Part shown: in pieces, positions 52,819 to 62,130 of the stretch | How positions within the stretch are numbered: the first letter of the stretch is position 1 | Layout: every line of letters begins with the position of its first letter | Assembly (NCBI RefSeq): GCF_001904725.1 | Contig: NZ_MRCE01000011.1 | Span: 124,001 to 188,000 of the forward strand | Reading direction: 5' to 3' | From: Phormidium ambiguum IAM M-71 | GTDB taxonomy: Bacteria > Cyanobacteriota > Cyanobacteriia > Cyanobacteriales > Aerosakkonemataceae | Length of the DNA: 64,000 nt | Translations under genes and position numbers: made by a program | The notes under the pieces: generated by a model | Databases searched by the model: none | What the model was told of the DNA's origin: nothing | Seen by the model: the letters and a program-made list of their open reading frames with translations, nothing else

Positions 52819-53328
52819 CTAATTTCTCGCAATCGCCGAATTTAGTACAGATGTATAAGCAGCTTTATCTGGATTTTTTCTGTGTTGCACTAAGATATTT
52901 CCTGTAGCAGGATCGATAATGGCAACTGTTGCAGTTTTCGACTTATTAGCAGCAAAGAATTTATCTAATCCTAGTTGTCTGGCTTTAGCTTCTGAGCGTG
53001 TAGTTTTCGCTTTATCAGTAACATCAAAAATTACAAAATTAGCTTTTCCTGCATATTCTTTACGTAACTGAGATAAGGTAGGTTCAAGTGTTTTGCAAGC
53101 CGGACACCAAGTAGCATAAATATCTACAACAACAGGTTTTCCTTGCAGTTCTTTTGCTAATGGGCCGCCGACATTTTTTAATTGACTAGTATTAGGATTT
53201 GCTTGCGCGATCGCATTATCACTTTTCACAAATGTTCTAGCTGAAGTTGCAGTTACTAAAGAAGCACTGAAAACCAAGCTGCTGATAGACAAACCAAGCA
53301 GCAATGCTGAAGTTTTACGCATATTCAT
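52819..53328 (-). CDS. Secreted thioredoxin-like protein (TlpA type)
   Basis: The 169-residue protein has a signal peptide (residues 1-30, ALLLGLSISSLVFSASLVTA) and a thioredoxin domain at 50-165. The active site is W-C75-P-A-C78 (YATWCPACKT) and the fold markers PVVVDIYATW and TVAIIDPATG are present. It acts in the thylakoid lumen or periplasm, reducing disulfides for cytochrome c assembly or oxidative repair. It is followed, on the same strand, by a CcdA-like electron supplier, which fits a two-component redox relay. Confidence 0.9.
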   Translation of the reverse strand: MNMRKTSALLLGLSISSLVFSASLVTATSARTFVKSDNAIAQANPNTSQLKNVGGPLAKELQGKPVVVDIYATWCPACKTLEPTLSQLRKEYAGKANFVIFDVTDKAKTTRSEAKARQLGLDKFFAANKSKTATVAIIDPATGNILVQHRKNPDKAAYTSVLNSAIARN

Positions 53329-53729
53329 CCTCTCAGTTGTATTTGTAGTCCAAGGAAGCTAATACCGTCTGCAAGCTTATTTAATAGCTCAATTTTTGTA
53401 GTAGCTACTCTTAATACGCAGCAACTGCAAATTTGGATTTATTTAAATCCAAATTTAGATGGGAAACGTAAATAAGGTAGAGCGTATCAGCAATTTACTC
53501 GCTCTTTGGGTTAACGGGACGGGAAAGATCTCCATCACACAATATATATTGTGTAATGGCTATCTTATCCGCCCATTTGTTTGCTGCAATATTGTCGAAA
53601 ACTAATCTAAGCAAATACGAATTAAGAATTTCTAATCGATTTCTTAGCTAAATCTCATTCAGTTGCTAAGCTAGACATTTAAAATATTACCAGAATAATC
53701 TCAAACCACTTATTGCCAAGAGGTCTGCT
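53329..53729. other. 401-bp divergent intergenic region
   Basis: This is the control region between the thioredoxin and DUF4079 genes. It contains the palindrome at 53537-53554. No gene is seen. Confidence 0.45.
53537..53554. promoter_or_regulatory. 18-bp perfect palindrome, possible operator
   Basis: ACACAATATATATTGTGT is a perfect palindrome 209 bp from the thioredoxin start and 176 bp from the DUF4079 start. It could bind a dimeric regulator, but A/T-rich palindromes also occur by chance. Confidence 0.35.
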
Positions 53730-54455
53730 ATGGAATTGAATGATTTTTTGGCGTTGGTTCATCCAGCGATCGCAATTATTGTCGTTTTCCCGATCGTTGG
53801 TATTGTCGTTTACTTTGCATGGCAAACTCGCCAGCGTCGCTTACAAACAGTAGAGGGAAACAAAAGTAAAATTCCCCCTACTGTAGGTTTAGATCACGTT
53901 AATATAGGACGGGTTCTTTCGGGATCTGTAGTCGGTGTAACATTGGTGGGATTGGCATATCCCATTTTTAACCATATTTACCGAGAAAATGTTTGGGGAA
54001 ACAATTCTTTCCAAGTCATTTTTATTGGGTTGATGTTTGCAGCTGCGATCGCTTCTTTTGTCTTTCTTTACCAAGCCAAAACCAAACTTTGGCGCGGAGT
54101 TTTTGCCACCTTAACAGGTGTTGCTGTAGTAATTCTTGGCTGTCAAGACGGCGTATTTCGCCGGACAAATGAATGGTATTGGTCACATTACTACATCGGT
54201 ATTGCTGCAACACTACTAATGATTTTTGCCTTAGCAATTTTACCGAATATTTATCAAGATCGGTCTAATCGTTGGCGAAACATTCATATAGTCTTAAGTT
54301 GCATTGCTCTCTTACTTTTTGCTGGACAAGGAATGACAGGAACCAGAGATTTATTAGAAATTCCCTTAACCTGGCAAAAACCTTACATTTTTAGTTGTGA
54401 TTTCGCTAACAAAACTTGCCCCAAACCTGCTCCTCCACCCGAAAATAATCCGTAA
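53730..54455 (+). CDS. DUF4079 membrane protein
   Basis: The 241-residue protein has six membrane helices, near 8-30, 62-82, 93-113, 120-138, 150-172 and 184-204. Conserved histidines (LVHPAIAI in helix 1, WSHYYIG in helix 5) resemble those of cytochrome b561-type haem proteins. The last part has two cysteines (SCDFANKTCPKP) and a proline-rich end. DUF4079 is found in cyanobacteria and plastid-bearing organisms; a haem-binding role is my inference. It is transcribed divergently from the thioredoxin/CcdA pair. Confidence 0.82.
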   Translation: MELNDFLALVHPAIAIIVVFPIVGIVVYFAWQTRQRRLQTVEGNKSKIPPTVGLDHVNIGRVLSGSVVGVTLVGLAYPIFNHIYRENVWGNNSFQVIFIGLMFAAAIASFVFLYQAKTKLWRGVFATLTGVAVVILGCQDGVFRRTNEWYWSHYYIGIAATLLMIFALAILPNIYQDRSNRWRNIHIVLSCIALLLFAGQGMTGTRDLLEIPLTWQKPYIFSCDFANKTCPKPAPPPENNP

Positions 54456-54552
54456 TTAAAGGGTGAAATTTTATATAGCGTGCTATTAGCATTATGGCAA
54501 ATAACTTTGGGTTAAATAACAAATTATTGCTAAAATGCTAATGTTGACGCTG

Positions 54553-55542
54553 TTATTCATGTAAACTACCGTCTGGCATTGTGGCACCAGTTAAAATTGC
54601 ATCTCGCCAGTCTGCGCCATGTAAATAAGCACCCCGAAGACTAGCTCCTCTTAAGTCTGCACCTCTCAATTCTGCTACTTTTAAATTAGCTCCCCAAAGG
54701 TAAGCTTTCCGTAAACTAGAATCTGACAAATCGGCTTCATTTAAATTAGCCATATTTAATTTAGCTCCAGTTAAGTCAGCTTCAATTAAAGTTGCCGTAG
54801 TTAAATCCGCCTTGCTCAAATCTGCCTCGCACAAATCTGCTTTAGAAAGCACTGCTCCTGTTAAATTTGCGGCGTGTAAATTCGATCGCGCTAATAACGA
54901 AACACGCAATTGGCAATTAGTCAAATTACTTGCTGATAAGTTACTTCCAGTGAAATTAGTGCCACTTAACTTAGAGTCACTAAAGTTAACTCCTTCTAAT
55001 TCCATACCACTCAAATCTACACCGTTGAGTAGAGCTTCGGATAATTTAACTCCATTGAGTAACGCTCCTTGCAGTATCGCGCCACTTAATCTGGCTCCAG
55101 TAAGATTAGCCCAATTTAAATTAGCATAGCTGAGATTAGCAGAACGTAAATTAACTCCTCTTAAATCGGCTCCACATAAATTTATACCTTCTAAGTTAGC
55201 TAAACGCAAATTAACTGCGGTTAATATGGCTCCACTTAGTTTGGTTCCTTTAAGTACTGATTTAATTAAATATGCGCCTTTCAAATTAGCCTTGGTTAAG
55301 TCAGCATTTGTTAGTACAGCTTCATTAAGTTTCGCAAAGCTTAAGTTGGCTCGATGCAAGAAAGCACCTGCAAAATTTACTCCAGTTAAGTGCGCTCGAC
55401 TTAAGTTAGTTGCTGCCAAATATGCACCGGAAAAGTTGGCTTTGTCTAAATTAACATTTTCTAAATTTACTCCGATGAGATTAACACCACTAAAGTTTCT
55501 CTCTCCCAGTGCATAACGTTCGATTAATTCATTAGCGTCCAT
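54553..55542 (-). CDS. Pentapeptide-repeat protein (paralogue of the one at 45221)
   Basis: The 329-residue protein has the head MDANELIERYALGERNFSGV and then continuous pentapeptide repeats to about residue 300, ending [20 protein letters not shown]. It is alignable to the 331-residue protein at 45221 along its whole length, so a gene duplication is clear; the two copies lie about 9 kb apart. The terminal block is intact in this copy. The function is unknown. The head may mediate oligomerisation or partner binding. Confidence 0.88.
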   Translation of the reverse strand: MDANELIERYALGERNFSGVNLIGVNLENVNLDKANFSGAYLAATNLSRAHLTGVNFAGAFLHRANLSFAKLNEAVLTNADLTKANLKGAYLIKSVLKGTKLSGAILTAVNLRLANLEGINLCGADLRGVNLRSANLSYANLNWANLTGARLSGAILQGALLNGVKLSEALLNGVDLSGMELEGVNFSDSKLSGTNFTGSNLSASNLTNCQLRVSLLARSNLHAANLTGAVLSKADLCEADLSKADLTTATLIEADLTGAKLNMANLNEADLSDSSLRKAYLWGANLKVAELRGADLRGASLRGAYLHGADWRDAILTGATMPDGSLHE

Positions 55543-55732
55543 TTCTTTGATCCCTAATCATGTCTATATTAATAAGTCTAGTTTTATTTACACTTAATCT
55601 CCACCGTAAACCTACGTTAAAGTTTTTTTTACACAATTTTCAATATAGTTTTTTAAAAAATTATAAATTTTTCTTAATTCTAGATAATCGATACCGCTAA
55701 TATGAATATAACCATTGTCAATAATTAATCGT

Positions 55733-57112
55733 GTGAATAAAGTTACTTTTACTGCTACCATAATTTATGGAACTAGATTTTTGCTATTTCTTGTATTGAT
55801 GAATTCTTCTGCGATCGCTCCAGTCCAATTCCTCCAACGTCAAGCAGCTTCTCTATTGCTGTACCAATCAGTTTTGAATGATTCCCCAGGTAAAGCGTTT
55901 CTCAACTTACTGCAAGCACTAAGACATCGTGACGCAGATGGACTCAGTTACTTACAAGCTTATGGGCAATGGGTAAAAGCTTTAGCGAACAAAAATCAAA
56001 GTTGGCAAGAATATTTATTAACCAAAATTATCCGCGATCGAAATCCTTTTAGTCAACAAGCACAATATCATAATTTAGCAGACTTACCACCCGCTTTAGT
56101 AGCTGCCGCTAGTCAAGATTTACAAGCATTACAAAGTCTTTATGAATGTAGTGGCGCAGATATTAGTTACTGGATTCAAGAAGCCGCTCAATTACCTTTG
56201 GCTCCTGTAGTTTGGTATTTAGACTCTGAGCCGATAATTCCTCGTTCAGCACAAGAGAGCGAGTTAATTGCTACTTGGCAAGAATTAGAAGATTGGACAG
56301 AAATTTTACCAAGTTTGGCTAATTATTATCGAGAATTTGGCACGGGAATATTTGCCGAACATCAAGCTTTTCGGTGGCAATCTGGAGAATTAGTAGGTAT
56401 TTTATATCCCGATCCAATTAATTTAAAAGAGCTAGTTGGCTATGAGTTACAGCGAGAAGCATTAATTAAAAATACTGAATTTTTACTGGCAGGTTATCCA
56501 GCGCTTCATGTGTTACTTTATGGCAGTCGAGGAACTGGAAAATCTTCTTTAGTGAAAAGTTTATTGAATGAATATGGCGATCGCCACCTGCGTTTAATCG
56601 AAGTCGGCAAAACCGAACTCAAAGATTTACCGTTAATTGTGGAAAAGTTGCGAAATCTACCCCAAAAATTTATTATTTTTGTTGATGACCTTTCCTTTGA
56701 AGAAGACGATGATGCCTTCAAAGCTTTAAAAGTAGTTTTAGAAGGCAATTTAACTGCTAGACCACAAAACGTCGTAGTTTATGCTACCTCTAATCGACGA
56801 CATTTAATTCGAGAATTTTTTGCTGATAGACCTCGACCAAGCGATAACGATGAAGTTCATGCTTGGGATACCATGCAAGAAAAACTTTCCTTTAGCGATC
56901 GCTTTGGCTTAACCTTAACTTTTGAACCAACAGACCAAAAAACTTATTTAACAATCGTCCAGCATTTAGCCAACCAAGCAGCAATTAAATTACCCCCAGA
57001 AGAAATAGAACAACGGGCGTTACAATGGGCAACTCGTCATAATGGCAGATCGGGGCGTACCGCACGCCAATTTGTAGATTTTTTAAGAGCAGATTTGGCA
57101 ATTTCGGGTTAA
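55733..57112 (+). CDS. DUF815-family AAA ATPase
   Basis: The protein of about 459 residues starts at GTG 55733, with a TTG at 55715 as an alternative; neither has a strong Shine-Dalgarno sequence. Residues about 30-220 form an alpha-helical N-terminal part with a hydrophobic segment at the very start. The AAA ATPase has Walker A (LYGSRGTGKSSLV) near 265, Walker B (IIFVDDLSFE), a sensor with ATSNRRHLI and an arginine-rich region. DUF815 proteins are moderately conserved in bacteria with no established partner. It precedes the TerB gene by 75 bp. Confidence 0.85.
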   Translation: MNKVTFTATIIYGTRFLLFLVLMNSSAIAPVQFLQRQAASLLLYQSVLNDSPGKAFLNLLQALRHRDADGLSYLQAYGQWVKALANKNQSWQEYLLTKIIRDRNPFSQQAQYHNLADLPPALVAAASQDLQALQSLYECSGADISYWIQEAAQLPLAPVVWYLDSEPIIPRSAQESELIATWQELEDWTEILPSLANYYREFGTGIFAEHQAFRWQSGELVGILYPDPINLKELVGYELQREALIKNTEFLLAGYPALHVLLYGSRGTGKSSLVKSLLNEYGDRHLRLIEVGKTELKDLPLIVEKLRNLPQKFIIFVDDLSFEEDDDAFKALKVVLEGNLTARPQNVVVYATSNRRHLIREFFADRPRPSDNDEVHAWDTMQEKLSFSDRFGLTLTFEPTDQKTYLTIVQHLANQAAIKLPPEEIEQRALQWATRHNGRSGRTARQFVDFLRADLAISG

Positions 57113-57187
57113 ATTTTTTTACAAAACTAACTCAATAAGTAATATAAAAGCTTTACTAAAAAAAGCTTTTTCGCAAGGAAAACGATA

Positions 57188-57634
57188 ATGGGATTATTTG
57201 ATAAAATCAAAGGCAGTCGTAAGCAGAGTGAAACCAAACTAGGCCCAGCAGAAGCCTTTGCAGCGATCGCACTTGTTGCTGTAGCCGCAGATGGTTACAT
57301 TACAGATTCAGAAGCTCAAGCAATCGTTACCATTCTATCAAGAATGCAACTATTTAGAAGCTATCCTGGCGACGTAATGAGAAAAATGATCGATCGGCTG
57401 TTGGGTATTCTTCAAAGAGAAGGAACAGATGCCTTATGTAATTCAGCCATTGCTAGTCTTCCCCACGAACTAAGAGAAACATCCTTCGCTGTAGCAACTG
57501 ATATTGTGTTGGCGGATGGAGAAGTAACAGAAGAAGAAGAAACTTTATTAAACGATCTTTGCCGACTATTAGAAATAGAAGAAGAAACAGCAATTAAAAT
57601 TATTGATGTCATGATGATTAAAAACAAAGGCTAA
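57188..57634 (+). CDS. TerB family protein
   Basis: The 148-residue protein is all-helical with two acidic motifs that typify TerB: VAADGYITDSEAQAI near residues 32-46 and VLADGEVTEEEETLL near 104-118. Each can bind a divalent metal. TerB proteins are linked to tellurite resistance and to stress-sensing membrane complexes. No ter operon partners are in the window. A hairpin terminator follows at 57656-57695. Confidence 0.85.
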   Translation: MGLFDKIKGSRKQSETKLGPAEAFAAIALVAVAADGYITDSEAQAIVTILSRMQLFRSYPGDVMRKMIDRLLGILQREGTDALCNSAIASLPHELRETSFAVATDIVLADGEVTEEEETLLNDLCRLLEIEEETAIKIIDVMMIKNKG

Positions 57635-57655
57635 GTCAATTCAGCAAGTTTTAAA

Positions 57656-57695
57656 TTGAGATTTTTCAACGATTACATCAAATGAAAAATCTCAA
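57656..57695 (+). terminator. Hairpin after the TerB gene
   Basis: TTGAGATTTTTCA (57656-57668) pairs with TGAAAAATCTCAA (57683-57695), a 13-bp perfect stem with a 14-nt loop, just after the stop codon. It serves as terminator. Confidence 0.65.
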
Positions 57696-57839
57696 AATTT
57701 CTGCTTTGGACTGCCAAAAAAGAGTATTAAAGGTATTATTTCCCAAATCTACAAAAAAAGTTCTATCCCTGGTTAGTGTTAAAAACTCATCAATTCATGT
57801 AAATTGCTATAATTCCAATTAGCGTGAGCAAGATTTGCC

Positions 57840-60800
57840 TTGAACAACGGTTCCAGCTGGAAAACAACCTATTGGAAATACCATCCCTATCTGGTGGCTA
57901 TCGTTGCTAATACGATCGTCTTAATTTTTACACTGCTTTTACAACCCATACTTACACCAACGCTTTTTGCTTTGTTTTATGCTTCGATTACACTCACTTC
58001 ACTTTATGGGGGAAAAAAAGCCGGGATACTAGCCACAGTATTAGCAGGAATCAGCTTCAAATTCTTTTTTATTGCGCCAATTTACTCCTTAGCTATTTTT
58101 TCAGCAAAAGAGTTATTTCGACTAATTATACTTTTATCTGTAGCTTTGTTATTGGTGTTTGTTAGTAGCAGTTTGCGAAGTGCTAAGTTACGAGTAGAAA
58201 AAAACTTTCAAAAGCTTCGAGAAACTCAGCAAATGTTTGAAAGTTTTATGAATCATACTCCTGGTCCAGCATATATTAAAGATGAAGCGGGGCGTTATAT
58301 CTATGTTAATCAAACAGCTGAGCAAATATTTAAGCGTCAATTAAAAGATTTTTTAGGAAAAACTGATTTTGACTTTTTCCCCGCAGATATAGCCCAACAA
58401 TGGAGTGATAATGATTTAGCCGTTTTATCCGCAAATCAAGCCATAGAATTTATTGAAACTGCTTTACAAACAGATGGCGAACATATATATACTGCGTTCA
58501 AATTTCCCCTTCCTGGTACTCAAGGTAGAAAGCTATTAGCAGGTATATCATTAGATATAACGGAATCCCAGCGGATTAAGGAAGCATTGCATGAAAGTAA
58601 CGAACGCTATCGCTTATTAGCAGAAGGTTTGCCACAATTTGTGTGGATTTCTGATAATAATTACCAACTAGAATATTGCAATCAATATTGGTATGAATAT
58701 ACAGGTTTAAATAGAAAACAAACTCTTAATTCTGGTTGGTCTACGGTTGTTTATCCTGATGATGTAGAACGGTTAATTCAGCGATGGAAGGTAGCCGCAG
58801 CAGTTAATGAAAGCTACGAAATAGAGTATCGAGTTCGCCAAATTAATGGGGAATATCGCTGGTTTTTAAGTTCTGTTGCTCCGATTCATGATTCTCGCGG
58901 TAATGTGATTAAATGGGTGGGAACTGCGATCGATATTCACGATCGCAAACAAGCAGAAGCACAACGTACACAACTTTTAACCGCCGAACAAACAGCACGT
59001 CAAGAAGCAGAACTAGCAAAAACTCAAGCAGAAGTAGAACGTTCTCGACTGCAAGAATTTTTTCGTAAAGCCCCAGCATTAATTGCTGTTACTAAAGGAC
59101 GCGATCATGTTTATGAATTTGTAAATACTGCTCATCAACAAGTAGTTGGTCGTTCAGAAGTGGAATTAATTGGTAAACCAATGAAAGAAATTTTTCCCGA
59201 ATTACAGGGACAAGGTTTTTTTGAAGCAATCGATGAAGTTTATCAAACAGGAAAAACTTTTGTGGGTAATGAAATGCCTGCTACTTACGATCGCTACAAT
59301 AATGGCATTATTTACCAAGGATTTTTCAATTGTGTTTACCAACCTTTGTGGAATACGGCTGGTGAAGTAGAAGGTATATTGCTTCATGCAGTAGAAGTAA
59401 CAGAACAAGTATTAGCTAGACAACAAACTGAGGAATTACTAAAACAATTAGAGTCAGAAAGGGCACTTTTAGAAGCAGTTTTACAACAAATGCCAGGAGG
59501 AGTAATTATTGCTGAAGCTCCTTCCGGTAAGCTAATTTTAGGTAACAAACAAGTAGAAGAAATTTGGCGAAAACCGTTTATTCCTTCTGATAATGTAGAA
59601 CAATATCGTGAATATTCAGGGTTTCATCTTGATGGTAAATTATATCAAATCGAAGAATGGCCTTTAGCTCGATCGCTCAGTACAGGTGAAATTATTACAG
59701 GCGAAGTAATTAAGATTTTACGGGGTGATGATAGTTATGGTTTCATTGAAGTAAGTTCAACACCAATTTGCGATCGCACAGGAAACATTGTTGCAGGTGT
59801 TGTAACTTTCCATGACATTACAGAACGGAAACAAGTCGAAAAAGAGCGCGAACAACTTTTAGCGCGAGAGCAAGCCGCCAGAGAAGAATCCGAAGCCGCC
59901 AACCGCACCAAAGACGAATTTTTAGCCGTACTTTCTCATGAACTGCGATCGCCTTTAAACCCGATTTTAGGCTGGGCAAAACTATTAAGAACTCGGCAAT
60001 TAAATCCGACTAAAACTGCTCAAGCATTAGAAACTATTGAGCGTAATGCTAAATTACAAGCACAGTTAGTTGAAGACTTATTAGATGTTTCCCGAATTTT
60101 ACGGGGAAAACTCAGTTTAAATATTGCTCCAGTAAATTTAATCAATGTTATTGAAGCCGCAATAGAAACAGTCCGGTTAGCTGCACTTGCTAAATCTATC
60201 CAAATTGATACAATTTTTTCCCAAAATATTGGCTTAGTTACAGGTGATGCAAACCGACTCCAACAAGTAATTTGGAACTTATTATCCAACGCAGTTAAGT
60301 TTACTCAAATTGGTGGCAAAGTAGAAATCAGATTACAGGAAGTTAATCATCAAGCACAAATTGAAGTTATTGATAATGGTAAAGGGATTCAACCTGAATT
60401 TCTCCCTTATGTTTTTGATTATTTCCGCCAAGCTGATAGTAGCACAACTCGTAAATTTGGTGGCTTAGGTTTGGGATTGGCGATCGTCCGTCAAGTAGTA
60501 GAATTGCACGGCGGCACTGTATTGGCAGCTAGTGCTGGAGAAGGTGAAGGTGCAATTTTTACGGTTACATTGCCCTTATTAAAGGAAGAAAATAAAATTT
60601 TAAAGTTAGAAAATAACGGCAATTATTCTCTTAAACCTAGTACCTTACCTTTGATTGGTTTAAAAATTTTACTAGTAGATGATGAGCCAGATGTTAGACA
60701 ATTAATTAGTTTTATTTTAGAAGAATATGGCGCAACAATTACCGTAGTATCGTCAGCCAAAGAAGCATTATCAGCATTAAATAAGTTTCTTCCCGACCTT

Positions 60801-61058
60801 TTAGTTAGTGATATTGGAATGCCAGAAATGGATGGTTATATGTTGATTGAAAACGTTCGTTCTTTTCCAATGGAAAAGGGAGGAACCATTCCAGCGATCG
60901 CACTTACCGCTTACGCCGGAGAATATAATGAACAAAAAGCACTCTCTAGCGGATTTCACAAACATATTGCTAAACCCGTAGAACCAGAAACCTTAATACA
61001 AGCAATTACCAGTTTAGTTCAACCAAAAAATCTTAGCCAAAATCTCACAGAAAAATAA
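57840..61058 (+). CDS. Hybrid sensor histidine kinase with DUF4118-like membrane part and PAS domains
   Basis: The 1072-residue protein has four membrane helices at about 12-120 resembling the DUF4118 region of KdpD. Four PAS modules follow near residues 130-245, 250-370, 400-520 and 540-660. Next come HisKA (H700 in SHELRSPL), HATPase (DNGKGIQ, GGLGLGLAIV), and a C-terminal receiver with D991 (VSDIGMPEMDG). It is a hybrid kinase passing phosphate first to its own receiver, then probably to an unlinked phosphotransfer protein. The start is TTG at 57840, with GTGAGC nearby; no better start fits the conserved N-terminus. It is monocistronic. Confidence 0.9.
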   Translation: MNNGSSWKTTYWKYHPYLVAIVANTIVLIFTLLLQPILTPTLFALFYASITLTSLYGGKKAGILATVLAGISFKFFFIAPIYSLAIFSAKELFRLIILLSVALLLVFVSSSLRSAKLRVEKNFQKLRETQQMFESFMNHTPGPAYIKDEAGRYIYVNQTAEQIFKRQLKDFLGKTDFDFFPADIAQQWSDNDLAVLSANQAIEFIETALQTDGEHIYTAFKFPLPGTQGRKLLAGISLDITESQRIKEALHESNERYRLLAEGLPQFVWISDNNYQLEYCNQYWYEYTGLNRKQTLNSGWSTVVYPDDVERLIQRWKVAAAVNESYEIEYRVRQINGEYRWFLSSVAPIHDSRGNVIKWVGTAIDIHDRKQAEAQRTQLLTAEQTARQEAELAKTQAEVERSRLQEFFRKAPALIAVTKGRDHVYEFVNTAHQQVVGRSEVELIGKPMKEIFPELQGQGFFEAIDEVYQTGKTFVGNEMPATYDRYNNGIIYQGFFNCVYQPLWNTAGEVEGILLHAVEVTEQVLARQQTEELLKQLESERALLEAVLQQMPGGVIIAEAPSGKLILGNKQVEEIWRKPFIPSDNVEQYREYSGFHLDGKLYQIEEWPLARSLSTGEIITGEVIKILRGDDSYGFIEVSSTPICDRTGNIVAGVVTFHDITERKQVEKEREQLLAREQAAREESEAANRTKDEFLAVLSHELRSPLNPILGWAKLLRTRQLNPTKTAQALETIERNAKLQAQLVEDLLDVSRILRGKLSLNIAPVNLINVIEAAIETVRLAALAKSIQIDTIFSQNIGLVTGDANRLQQVIWNLLSNAVKFTQIGGKVEIRLQEVNHQAQIEVIDNGKGIQPEFLPYVFDYFRQADSSTTRKFGGLGLGLAIVRQVVELHGGTVLAASAGEGEGAIFTVTLPLLKEENKILKLENNGNYSLKPSTLPLIGLKILLVDDEPDVRQLISFILEEYGATITVVSSAKEALSALNKFLPDLLVSDIGMPEMDGYMLIENVRSFPMEKGGTIPAIALTAYAGEYNEQKALSSGFHKHIAKPVEPETLIQAITSLVQPKNLSQNLTEK

Positions 61059-61329
61059 GCAGGTCGTTGGAAACAGACGATCGCTACAGTTAATAAAAAA
61101 TCTTTTAAATATACTGAACACCTCTCGTAGATTGCGTTTCGTCTTCTTTAAGAAAATTATCACTTGAATTTTTACCACAACAGAGTTTTGCGGTGCTACT
61201 ATGGTGAAAGAGATTTAAATATCGGTTGCAGCATTTGTTTTTAGCATTAACTAGTTACTACGTTTTTCCATTGACAGACTTCTCTCCGAAATTTCACTCT
61301 CCTCATTCCTTAAATTTTGGAGAAAATTT

Positions 61330-61632
61330 ATGTCAATCTATGTAGGTAATTTGTCCTATAACGTTACAGAAGCCGATCTAACTTCTGTATTTGGAGAATA
61401 TGGCTCGGTAAAACGAGTTCAGTTACCAACTGACCGCGAAACAGGTCGGGTACGCGGTTTTGGTTTTGTAGAAATGGGTGCCGATGCTGAAGAAACAGCA
61501 GCTATTGAAGCACTTGATGGCGCAGAGTGGATGGGTCGTGATTTGAAAGTCAATAAAGCAAAACCTCGTGAAGAACGCGGTAGCTCATTTGGCGGTGGAC
61601 ACAGAAATAACAACTCTTCCCGTCGCTACTAA
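61330..61632 (+). CDS. rbp: RRM RNA-binding protein (cyanobacterial Rbp)
   Basis: The 100-residue protein has one RNA-recognition motif at 1-78 with RNP2 (IYVGNL) and RNP1 (RGFGFVEM) intact. A short glycine/asparagine/arginine-rich tail follows (GGGHRNNNSSRRY). Cyanobacterial Rbp proteins accumulate in the cold, and some bind photosynthesis mRNAs near the thylakoids. The Shine-Dalgarno TGGAGAA stands before the ATG. A long 5' region of about 270 bp without another gene fits the cold-regulated leader known for rbp genes. Two hairpins follow the stop codon. Confidence 0.92.
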   Translation: MSIYVGNLSYNVTEADLTSVFGEYGSVKRVQLPTDRETGRVRGFGFVEMGADAEETAAIEALDGAEWMGRDLKVNKAKPREERGSSFGGGHRNNNSSRRY

Positions 61633-61637
61633 ATCTG

Positions 61638-61661
61638 AAAAGCTAATTACTATTAGCTTTT
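61638..61661 (+). terminator. First hairpin after rbp
   Basis: AAAAGCTAAT pairs perfectly with ATTAGCTTTT around a 4-nt loop, a few bases after the stop codon. It is A/T rich and may protect the 3' end or help terminate. Confidence 0.55.
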
Positions 61662-61684
61662 AAAAATAGACTACATATAAGTTT

Positions 61685-61716
61685 AAAAGAGTCAGATAGA
61701 AATACCTGACTCTTTT
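61685..61716 (+). terminator. Rho-independent terminator after rbp
   Basis: AAAAGAGTCAG (61685-61695) pairs with CTGACTCTTTT (61706-61716), followed by T-rich runs (TTAGTTTTTTTAG). It is the main terminator of rbp. Confidence 0.88.
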
Positions 61717-61771
61717 TAGTTTTTTTAGTTTTTTAGTAACAAGTTACAAAAACTATATACAAGACGCTGAA

Positions 61772-61978
61772 TTAATTTAATTTCAAAGCACTAACTGGCA
61801 CGTCATCCCATGATTCTACAGTTCGCAGACTTACTACCCAACCTGCGGTTTTTTGCTCTTCTGTCAAATTTTGTTGAAATGATTCCTGGCAAGCTTTTGC
61901 TTGTTCCTCGTTACAAGTAGCAATACAAGAGTAAATAATACCTGACGGATCGATTTGTTCATTTACCCAAATAGTCAC
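61772..61978 (-). CDS. Small cyanobacterial conserved protein
   Basis: The 68-residue protein (MTIWVNEQIDPSGIIYSCIA, then TCNEEQAKACQESFQQNLTE, ending VSLRTVESWDDVPVSALKL) has two cysteines in the first half and an alpha/beta pattern with a helix in the middle. There is no signal peptide or membrane helix. A Shine-Dalgarno AGGAGC lies seven bases before the ATG. The function is unknown. Confidence 0.68.
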   Translation of the reverse strand: MTIWVNEQIDPSGIIYSCIATCNEEQAKACQESFQQNLTEEQKTAGWVVSLRTVESWDDVPVSALKLN

Positions 61979-62035
61979 GATTTAGCTCCTGTAAAGTTTC
62001 ACAAGCATTTTATCCCAAAACCTGAATTAAGATAA

Positions 62036-62066
62036 GATCCCCGACTTCTTGAAGAAGTCGGGGATC
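62036..62066. repeat. Perfect 31-bp palindrome of the ATCCCCGACTTCTT family
   Basis: GATCCCCGACTTCTT and AAGAAGTCGGGGATC flank a single G. It matches the copy at 22384-22412 and probably ends the ftsH transcript from the minus strand. Confidence 0.85.
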
Positions 62067-62130
62067 TAGAAAAAAAAAAGGGTAACTCAGGAAAACCCCA
62101 ATTACCCCAATTAAATTAATCTCAAACTAA

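Noticed and set aside
54485-54542. ATTAGCATT / AATGCTAAT inverted repeat between convergent genes
   Set aside because: The arms are only nine bases with a 40-base loop; likely chance in AT-rich DNA.
57145-57172. AAAAGCTTT/AAAGCTTTT hairpin as a terminator between DUF815 and TerB genes
   Set aside because: A/T-rich short arms with overlapping alternatives; no clear T run, so read-through to TerB is possible.
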